DNA of 64,000 bases from Chamaea fasciata (taxonomy: Eukaryota; Chordata; Aves; Passeriformes; Sylviidae). Below are positions 55,546 to 64,000 of the stretch, piece after piece. Within the stretch, counting starts at the first letter, position 1, and each line of letters begins with the position of its first letter. The stretch lies in the NCBI GenBank assembly GCA_029207755.1, contig JARCOQ010000026.1, positions 1,054,001-1,118,000 on the forward strand, written 5' to 3'. The translations under genes were made by a program, and so were the position numbers. The notes under the pieces are model-generated. The model made no database searches and was not told the origin of the DNA. It was given only the letters and a program-made list of their open reading frames with translations.

Positions 55546-58094
55546 CTCCCTTTGGGGCCCGGACCCCCGGGATTCACGCCCTGCTCTGCCCATTCCCATC
55601 GCCCAGCACACAGTGAGGGTGGCCGGGCTGGCCCCGGCTGGCCCTGGCTCCCCCGGGGTTTGGCAGGAGCGGAGGAAAGCTGAGCCGGGACATCGGCACA
55701 GGCGCCGCAGGGCAGAGAGCAGGACAAGGGGAGCCCGACCCCAAGCCCACGCTCGGCCGCTCTCTGGGAAGGGTTTGCGGTGACCGCAGGAAGGGCTCGC
55801 AGGTCTGGGCAGCACCGCGGGGTCACGGCCCGGCCCGGGAGCAGCGGGCCCCGCCGAGGGACGGGCAGGAGGGCTCTGCTGACCCCAGGGCCGTCACTGC
55901 CCACCCACACCCGGCCCTGGGGCGTCCTCCAAGGTCCACCGGGGCTTTCCCCGGCTCGGACGAGCCCTTCCCCGGCAAACCCGGGCTGCCTGGGGGCTCT
56001 GCTTGGCGCATCGGCCGGGGAACCAGCCCGGCCCCGGGATCCCGTTTCCCTCAGGGAACTGCTCCGAGCCCTCCCCAGCCCCGGCAGCGTCCCCAGCTCG
56101 CAGGGAAAGTGGGAGGAGAGGCCGGGCCCAAGTGCCGCTTGTGAAATCAGCCGCGGTACCTGCCCGGCTTTGAAATGCAAAGCGCTCAGCTCCGCTCGGC
56201 TGCGGGCTGAGGCCAGCAAAGCTCCCAGTACAAACGGGCTGCAGTCGCTGCTCAACCGGCACCTTCAGACCGAGAGGCATCTCGCATGCAAATGGAGTTT
56301 GCCGCTAATTAAATGCACAAAGGAGGTTTTTGCAGGCATCCAAGGTTGCTCCTGCGGAGTCTGAACTCCCACACGCGCACACACCCCGCGCCTCTGCAGA
56401 GCCAGGGCTTTTTCTGCGCACAAAGCGCTTCATTTCCCTGCGCGTGGATTGGGCAACGCCGCCGTGCCCGGCTCCCTTCCCTGCTCCTGCCGAGGACATT
56501 CCGAGCCAGCGCCAGCTCTCGGGGCTCCCAGTGCCAGCCCCGAGTCCAGCTCGGTGGGAATCACAGCCCTGGGATGATTCCAGCCCGTTCCCAGCTTCGG
56601 TGCAGCTGGGGGAGGTCCCGCAGGTGCTGGGCTCCTGCACGTCTGGGGAAAAGGTTTTGGTTCGAGGGACGAGACCCACAAGGCCCCATCTCCCAGAGGG
56701 ATTCCATAAGGTCACTTGCTCTCCCGTCCCCTGAGGACAAAGCCCCCTGAGGGCACTGAGGCACCGGTGATGCCCCATGAGCCGGCCCAGGGATCGCTCT
56801 GCCCCAGCAGTGTCCCCCCTCAGCCCCTTCCTGGCAGCCCAGGGGCCACCACAGCCCGTGTTATCCAGCCCCTCTCCCCTCCTCCAGCACGCCCAGAGCC
56901 CCAAGGCCAACCCCAGCCCCAGAGCTCCCCCGTGCAGCTCTGCCGTGGCCCAGCCGCGTCCGGCTGCCCGCTGGGGACGGGGATTGCCGGGGGCGCCTCC
57001 GGAGGGTCGGGGGGCTGCTGGAGTCCCCCCAGCCGCGCTGCCGAGGGGCCGCAGGGACATGCCAGCGGTTCTCAGCCCTGGGGGGACGCGGGGGACACCC
57101 AGGAGTCAGACACGGCCACGTTTCACAACCGCCGAAGGCTCGGGCTCCCCCCCCCCCGCCACCGCCACCGCCACCCACACTCGGGGTGTGTTCGCAGTGC
57201 CGAGATGTCGAGTTTGTATCTCCTGCTCATCTCCAGCTGAAGCATTCCTGCTTGTTTACTGGTCCCCCAGCCCCAGGATCCCGGTCCAGCAGAGGAGCTT
57301 TCATTTCCTGGGGACATCTTGCATTCATTAGGACATGTTGTTATTGACTTACAAGGCTGCTAATTCCCAAGGTCCAATTTAGCCCTCAAAACCACCGACA
57401 TGTGTGCTGGGGAGTTGCTACATCCCTGCCGGCAGCCAAGGGTGCTGGGCAGGCACACGGGGAGCCCGAATTTAGAGCCGGGGAGGGTTTGGGACCTCTC
57501 TGCTCCGTGCTCAGGATCTCCAGCCTGGCGGGTTACCTGCGCTGGTGGCTCCGCAGGGGACAGGGCCACCACACCAGCCCAAATTTCCCTCTGCAAACGG
57601 GAAAAATCAGAAGAGAAGCAGCTGGGGAGATGCTGTGGGGTGACGGGGACACGCCAGAGGGTGACAGGGACAGCTGGAGCCGCAGAGCAGCAGCGCTGTG
57701 GCTGCAGACGCAGGGCCAGGGTGAGCCGGGGCTGGCAGAGCCCTGGGGAGCAAAGCCCGGCTCTGAGGAGCTGCCCCAGCCACCGCAGACGGGCTCCTCG
57801 TCTGGGCCCGGCTTTGGGTCAAACAGGTTCGCTTAACTGCCCGAGATCTCGGGGTATCGCTCCCTGCCCGCGGAGCCTGGGGCGGGCCGGCGCTGCCCGT
57901 AAATAAATTTACCTGTAATGTTCAGCGTGCGGAGAGCGAGCTCAGCTCGGGCCCCCGGGGCCACTGAGTCACCCAGGCCGGGATTAAAGGCTGAAGCAAT
58001 TCCAGCCCCCGGCTGCGGCCCCACCCCGGCCGGGAAGCTGCAGCCCCCGGTGGCGTGAACCGCATGGGAGCAGCGGCCGGGCCGCCGCGGTTCG
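55546..58094. other. 3' flank, CpG-rich, no gene
   Basis: GC- and CpG-rich unique sequence at 55560-56250, an AT-richer island at 56160-56360, a C run and (CCA/CCG)n at 57148-57178, and AT-richer sequence at 57300-57390. No supportable coding exon was found; ORFs lack protein-like character. Confidence 0.6.
56160..56360. promoter_or_regulatory. candidate regulatory element with octamer
   Basis: A unique block containing TTTGAAATGCAAAGCGC, the octamer in GCATGCAAATGG (ATGCAAAT at 56286-56293), GCCGCTAATTAAATGC and ACAAAGGAGG. POU, homeodomain and SOX-like (ACAAAG) motifs fall within about 50 bp. Motifs are visible; function is inference. Confidence 0.3.
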
Positions 58095-58640
58095 GGGCCG
58101 GGCAGGGGAGCGGAGGACCGGGACCGGGCAGGGGAGCGGAGGGCCGGGACCGGGACCGGGCAGGGGAGCGGAGGGCCGGGACCGGGACCGGGCAGGGGAG
58201 CGGAGGACAGGGACCGGGACCGGGCAGGGGAACGGAGGACAGGGACCGGGACCGGGCAGGGGAGCGGAGGACCGGGACCGGGACCGGGCAGGGAGAATGG
58301 GGAGCCGGGACCGGGCAGGGGGAGCGGAGGACCGGGGAGCCGGGACCGGGCAGGGGAACGGAGGGCCGGGACCGGGACCGGGCAGGGGAGCGGAGGACAG
58401 GGACCGGGACCGGGCAGGGGAACGGAGGACAGGGACCGGGACCGGGCAGGGGAGCGGAGGACAGGGACCGGGACCGGGCAGGGGAGCGGAGGACAGGGAC
58501 CGGGACCGGGCAGGGGAGCGGAGGACAGGGACCGGGACCGGGCAGGGGAACGGAGGGCCAGGACCGGGACCGGGCAGGGAGAACGGGGAGCCGGGACCGG
58601 GCAGGGAGAACGGAGTACCGGGATCCGGGACCAGCCCGGG
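58095..58640. repeat. 32-bp minisatellite
   Basis: About 16 copies of a unit near 32 bp containing GGGACCGGGACCGGGCAGGG, then GAGCGGAGGACA or GAGCGGAGGGCC. It has a nested ACCGGG submotif, is CpG-rich and is strongly G-rich on +. Long Gly/Arg/Thr and Pro/Ser ORFs on the two strands are artefacts. Confidence 0.95.
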
Positions 58641-59164
58641 GCCGCCCCAGCCCCGCCGCGGTGGCGGCAGACTGGCAGCGAGGCGGCGGCGGCGGCCCCG
58701 GAGGCACCCGCGGGGATGCGGCCGATGCACCTGCGGGAGCTCCCGGCCGTGAGCCCCGGGACGGGCCGGGAACAGCCCCGGGAACGCTACGGCCGCGGCG
58801 GAGAAGCCGAGACCCCCAGAGAGGGCAAAGGAACGGAGCTGAGACTGCGGGAGCTGCCCTCGGCCGCCTTCCCTCGGCCAGCTCTGGGGGGCACCGGGAC
58901 CCCTCCCCTGAGTGTCCGTGTGTGGGACCCGCGGCTGAGGCTCCCGGGGTGGCCCGAAAACCCTTCAGAGGGCGGTGGGGACCTTTTCGGCGAGGCTGAG
59001 CAGCTGCAAAGGTTTTGTTCAGGGGCAGCAGCGCTGCCGTGGGCCCAGATCCCCGCGGGAATGAGCACAGGGGGGATTGGCATCCCCGGGTCCAGGCGTG
59101 CCCCGCAGCCCCGGGGAGGGAGGCTGCAGAGCATCCTCAGCAGCCTGCGGGCTCCTCCACCTTC
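58641..59164. other. CpG-rich spacer
   Basis: A CpG-rich segment with a short (CGG)n at about 58680-58697. An ATG at 58716 opens MRPMHLRELPA before a GTGAGCC that looks like a splice donor. Without a partner exon or homologue I cannot call a gene. Confidence 0.5.
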
Positions 59165-59610
59165 CTGCAGGGACCCTGAATCCTGGAATGGGCTCCAGGC
59201 TGATCCTGAGCCCCGGGAATGGGCTCCAGGCTGATCCTGGATCCTGGAATGGGCTCCAGGCTGATCCTGAGCCCCGGGAATGGGCTCCAGGCTGATCCTG
59301 AACCCCAGGAATGGGCTCCAGGCTGATCCTGAATCCTGGAATGGGCTCCAGGCTGATCCTGAACCCCAGGAATGGGCTCCAGGCTGATCCTGAATCCTGG
59401 AATGGGCTCCAGGCTGATCCTGAGCCCCGGGAATGGGCTCCAGGCTGATCCTGAATCCTGGGAATGGGGTCCAGGCTGATCCTGAACCCTGGGAATGGGC
59501 TCCAGGCTGATCCTGAATCCTGGGAATGGGGTCCAGGCTGATCCTGAATCCTGGGAATGGGCTCCAGGCTGATCCTGAATCCTGGAATGGGCTCCAGGCT
59601 GGCCCTGCTG
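59165..59610. repeat. 30/31-bp minisatellite
   Basis: About 14 copies of a 30-31-bp unit containing AATGGGCTCCAGGCTGATCC followed by TGAATCCTGG, TGAGCCCCGGG or TGAACCCCAGG. The 1-bp length variation sits in the CTGG/CTGGG junction. Confidence 0.95.
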
Positions 59611-62504
59611 TGGGAGCACTGAGGCCCGTTTGGAAATCAGGCTCCTGGAGTGCTGCAGGAAAGGTCAGGAGCTGCTCTGGGAGCTCATTACCAGAACCAA
59701 ATCCCAGGAAATCCAGCCCTGGGCTCCTCCGAAGCATCGATTCCCAGGTCATGGCCGAGAGGGACGGGAATTCATCCCCACGGATTTGGAAAATGCAGAT
59801 GAAGAGGAGCCTGGGCAGGACAGAGGCACCTCACTGCAGGCAACCCCTAATGAAAGGGTTCAGCTAATTCTCCGCAGTCAGGTCACCTCTCCACTTTGTC
59901 CTGGGAAAATCCCAATCCCGGGCGGGGCTGGGAGCACGTGGGTGACACCAGACCCAGAGAGGCAGCTGCTGGTGGACTCCAGGATGGGACAGCCACCAAA
60001 AAGTCCCTTTTGGCATGAAAAATCCGCAGCTCACCCTTGGAAAAGCAACCCCAAAAGCCTTTGGTTGGGGATACGCATCTCCAGAGGCTGAGCTGTTCCT
60101 GGACACCCAGGAGAGAGGGGAGAGGGTTTTCCCAGCACAGCCCCCTTGAGAAAACGGAACGGCTCCAAACCGTTTTTAATTTCGCCTTAAAATTGTTTTT
60201 TAATTCAGCCTTAAAACGGCAGCTGAAAAATTCAACGGGATCGTTTCCTCCTGGACATATTTGGGAACGTATTTATTTTATATCTTGTTTAAAAAAAAAT
60301 CCAGGATGTAAGCGAGAAGCCAAGAAAGGGAAAAAAAAAAAAAAAAGAAAAAGAGGGGAGGGGGAAAGAAAGAAAACAAATTTGAACTGGGCCTGTTTTC
60401 CGTGCAGTATTAAATCTCCAGCACACAATGAATCATGCAGTCCTCAGCCTAACAAGGAGGACTCCAGAAAGTCTGTAGGATGAAGGAGTCACTGGAGACT
60501 CCAAGAAATATGACAGCCTTGCTCCAAAGTGCACAAAAGGTTTTTTTAGTAAAGGAAGAAAGAAAAGGGAGGGGGGGGAAAAGAAAAAACCTCTGAAATT
60601 ACAGCCCCACAACAGCTTCATTTGTGTAATCCCTCTCGGGGCTGGGGGCTGTTTTTGCAGCTCCCAACAGGAGCAGCAGCGGAACCCAAGGGAAGGAACA
60701 TGGATGTGAACTTTTGTCCCGGATCCAGGCGCGGGTTGACGGTGGGACAGGGAAGGCGCAGGCCAGAGAAGCCGGGCTGGAGTCACCAAACCTGTTCACC
60801 CAGAGCAGCTTCACCCCACCGCGGGCACTGCCCCGGCAGCTGCAGGTTCCTCCGACATCCAACCCCAACCTGCGCCTTTGGTTTCCTCTCCCTGGGCCAG
60901 CAGTGCCCTCCGTGGGGGCTGGTGCCCCCTCCCAGGCCTGCTCCCTCCAGGCGTTGCTCTCTCTCCCTTCGTTTATCCCAGCCCAGGCTCCCGGTGCCTC
61001 CTCTCCTCCGTGGAATTCCAGGAAAAGCCACTTTAACCTCTCAGGTGTGACCTCGCAGCCTCCAGCCCCGACTTCCTCGCTCAGGAAAAGCCTCGGGGGA
61101 GGCTCCAGCGGCTCTGGCCCAGCCTCTCCCGGTGCCCAGGATGTCCTTCCTCGGGAGCAGGAGCCGCATTCCGGCCTCTGGGGCCGGACCCCCTGAGGGA
61201 TGGAGCTGAGGGAGGATCCCTGGCACCCCTGACACCGCCTTGGGCCTGGAGAGAGGGCACGGAACCACGAGCTCTGCGGGGTCTGGGGAGCCCAGGAGCT
61301 CTGGCAGTGATCCCAGCACTTCCAGCACCCATGGAAAGCAGCAGAGACCCCTGAGCACGGGGCCCCCAGGCCGCCCAGCCCCACAGGGATTTGTGAAATC
61401 AGCCTGTCTGTTCTCCGGGGTAAAACCTCGGGATCTGCAGCAGCCAGAGGCAGCTCTGGATCCTGGGAGGACCAGCCTGGAGCTCCCTGCCCTCTGTGCC
61501 CTGGCAGGAGCAGCCCAGCTCCCAGTTTGCCCGCACACCTTGGCCAGGGTGGGCCCCGAACCCCAGGGCAGTGTCCTCTGCCCGGTCCCACCAGGCTCCA
61601 GCTGGGGCCGTTCCTCCTTGGAGCACGTGGAAGGAGGGATGCAGGGCTCAGCCAGGAGCAGGGCAGGGCAAGGAGGCTCTGGAAGGAGAGGAATGCCCTT
61701 TTTTGGGGGGCTGCAGCAAGCGAAAGGTGAAATTGTCACTCGGCTCAGCCCGGCCACCATCCAGGCAGCAAAAGTCTCGTCTTGCTCCATCACAGACCCT
61801 TCCTGGAGCTCCCTGGAGTGACCTCGGTGCAGGATGGATGCGCTAAACACCTGGGGAGGGGCAGAGAGCTCAGCCCTGGGCAAGCACGAGCACAGCGAAC
61901 TCGTTCCTTGGCCTTTCATCTGCTTAATAACGCTCTCCGTGGCATCCGGGGAAACCTGGGAATGGCAAAGAACAGGAGCTGGCCTGAAACAGGGATCCAC
62001 CTTCTCCCTGGCCGTGCCGGAGCACAGGGAGCTCAGGTGGGGACAGTCCCCCCAGGGAGCAGCTGCCGCCACCAGAAACCTCCACGGTGTTTAAACTCTC
62101 CTGGCCCGACTGGGTGGGATTTCCTGGGTGGGAAACGGGAAGAATCCTTGCTCTGATAACACCCAAAGGGTTCAGATCCAGAGAAATCCTCCCCCAAAAA
62201 ACCACCCCAAGGCACAGAAAAGCACCTAAAGGAGTCCCACCGTCCAGCTGTGGTCACCTCTGCGTGCCCGAGGCACAGCTCAGCGCCTCGGAGATGTGGC
62301 AGACGCTGGCATGGGGACGCGAACGTTTCTCCCAGCCGAGCCCAGACATCCCCGTGTTCTCCCCTGGGGATCGGGGAGGAAAACGCGGAGGATGCTGCGG
62401 GAGGGCAGCGGGAGGCAGCGAAGCCGGGCGGGGCGGGAGGAGCAGCCCCGGAGGAGCCGCCGGGAGATTCCCCGGGCCAAGGCTGACCTCCGCCGGCCGG
62501 CGGC
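59611..62504. other. 3' flank, no gene
   Basis: Unique, GC-rich sequence with A/G-rich runs at 60290-60385 and 60545-60595. ORFs of up to 343 codons on both strands have no recognisable domain, splice structure or start context. I see no gene. Confidence 0.6.
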
Positions 62505-63355
62505 ATCATCACAGCCCCGATCACAGCCCCGATCAGAGCCCCGATCACAGCCCCAGATCACAGCCCCGATCACAGCCCCGATCACAGCCCCGATCACAGC
62601 CCCGATCAGAGCCCCGATCACAGCCCCAGATCACAGCCCCGATCACAGCCCCGATCACAGCCCCCGATCACAGCCCCGATCACAGCCCCAGATCACAGCC
62701 CCGATCACAGCCCCGATCACAGCCCCGATCACAGCCCCGATCAGAGCCCCGATCACAGCCCCGATCACAGCCCCAGATCACAGCCCCAGATCACAGCCCC
62801 GATCACAGCCCCGATCACAGCCCCGATCACAGCCCCGATCAGAGCCCCGATCACAGCCCCGATCACAGCCCCGATCACAGCCCCGATCACAGCCCCAGAT
62901 CACAGCCCCAGATCACAGCCCCGATCACAGCCCCGATCACAGCCCCGATCACAGCCCCAGATCACAGCCCCGATCACAGCCCCGATCACAGCCCCGATCA
63001 CAGCCCCCGATCACAGCCCCAGATCACAGCCCCAGATCACAGCCCCGGTCACAGCCCCCAATCACAGCCCCGATCACAGCCCCCGATCAGAGCCCCGATC
63101 ACAGCCCCGATCACAGCCCCGATCACAGCCCCAGATCACAGCCCCGATCACAGCCCCCGATCAGAGCCCCGATCACAGCCCCGATCACAGCCCCAGATCA
63201 CAGCCCCGATCACAGCCCCAGATCACAGCCCCGACCAGAGCCCCGACCACAGCCCCGATCAGAGCCCCGATCACAGCCCCAGATCACAGCCCCAATCACA
63301 GCCCCAGATCACAGCCCCAGATCACAGCCCCGATCACAGCCCCAGATCACAGCCC
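62505..63355. repeat. 12-bp minisatellite (CACAGCCCCGAT)n
   Basis: About 70 tandem copies of a 12-bp unit, CACAGCCCCGAT, with 13-bp variants (CACAGCCCCAGAT and CACAGCCCCCGAT) and GAGCCCCGAT substitutions. Each canonical unit holds one CpG and one GATC. The + strand is C-rich. It underlies a 561-codon pseudo-ORF. Confidence 0.97.
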
Positions 63356-64000
63356 CACTGCTCCTCGGGACTGAAAACAGCCCCAAACCCTGCCCAGACA
63401 CGGGGCCTGGCCCCTCCGGACTGTCCCAGTGTCACCAGAGCTGGGGACACCTCTGGGCACCGGCAATTCCTGCCGCGCGTCCCGGAGGGAGACGCGGGAG
63501 ATCCTGGCCTGTTCCTGCTCTCCGTCCCCTCTGGGGCTGTTGTGCCGCCAGTCCTCTCGCGGGCACCACTGGACTTGTCCCGCTGGCGCTTCCTTCCCGG
63601 CCTGAGCCTACAGGGAGCTTTTCTGGGCTGGTGCTGTGGGGCAGGAGGAAAGGCTCCCGCGGGAAGCTGGGGAAGGCCCCGGCGCAGTCTGATGTGCCGG
63701 CGCATCCTGCAGAGCCGAGTGTCCGCTGCGCTCTGTACAGAGCAGCAAATACAGTCGGCAGTCCAGCGCTGATTCCGGCTTGCCCACTGCCCACGTTCCC
63801 ATTGACTCCAGGAGACATTCCCAGGAATTCTCCCATTTGCTGTCTGGCAGTTCAGGCTGGTTTTCCCCCCACTGTTGGACCAACACTCCTGCTGGAGCCG
63901 GGAGCCTTCCGGCTGCTCTCTGAGCGTGAGGATCCCTCACCTTCCATCCGCTGTTCCAGCCAGCGTGGCCAGAGCAGGGATCCTGGGGGATCAGGGCTGC
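63356..64000. other. 3' flank to window end, no gene
   Basis: Unique GC-rich sequence. Nothing recognisable. Confidence 0.6.

Noticed and set aside
54918..56255. 445-codon minus-strand ORF
   Set aside because: Its centre is the 19-bp minisatellite and the flanks are GC-rich composition ORF. No recognisable domain.
58716..58755. Possible first exon MRPMHLRELPA followed by GTGAGCC
   Set aside because: An isolated ATG in CpG-rich DNA; no second exon, homologue or promoter elements that I can recognise.
62087..63772. 561-codon + strand ORF
   Set aside because: Dominated by the 12-bp (CACAGCCCCGAT)n array, with low-complexity His/Ser/Pro/Asp repeats.
44735..64000. CLIC4 (the usual vertebrate 3' neighbour) exons on the minus strand
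   Set aside because: No segment resembles CLIC4 coding sequence. If synteny holds, it lies beyond the window.

Overview
The window is vertebrate nuclear DNA, most likely from a bird. It contains one recognisable protein-coding gene, RUNX3 (Runt-related transcription factor 3), complete on the + strand from its proximal (P2) first coding exon to its poly(A) signal. Three things point to a bird: a degraded CR1 LINE tail at 18.05 kb carrying the familiar avian 3'-end sequence, a protein very close to vertebrate RUNX3, and GC-rich, minisatellite-laden DNA typical of avian microchromosomes. I cannot name the species. There are no bacterial or viral genes, CRISPR arrays, rRNAs or tRNAs that I can support.

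Layout. 1-6950 is 5' flank. By analogy with other vertebrates it is probably the interval between the distal P1 promoter, which is not in the window, and P2. It holds a 10-bp minisatellite and two short repeats and becomes progressively CpG-rich. About 5.46-8.2 kb is a CpG island with the P2 promoter, including a (CGG)16-like tract and inverted CCAAT and TATA-like elements. RUNX3 coding exons are 7312-7572, 8454-8610, 12849-12953, 29444-29608 and 40631-41154. They join in frame through canonical GT-AG introns into 403 codons. The product has an intact Runt domain, a PPPY motif and the C-terminal VWRPY Groucho/TLE tail. The 3'UTR runs to an AATAAA at 44006-44011 and carries Pumilio and miR-130/301-type sites.

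Intron 3 (16.5 kb) contains three large minisatellites (29-bp, 21/24-bp and 40-bp units). Intron 4 (11 kb) contains a 33-bp array and an 11-bp array. From 44.19 kb to the window end there is no supportable gene. This 20-kb flank holds eight tandem arrays (5 to 53-bp units), starting with a G-quadruplex-prone (GGGAT)n block about 180 bp past the RUNX3 poly(A) signal and ending with an 850-bp array of a 12-bp unit. By my boundaries, large arrays make up roughly a tenth of the window. They generate nearly all the very long open reading frames, which I reject as genes.

No new multi-gene system is visible. The most interesting signals are the density of G-rich, coding-strand-biased minisatellites in and behind a transcription-factor gene, several unique AT-rich islands that look like regulatory elements, an excess of octamer motifs, and a double inverted repeat in intron 4.
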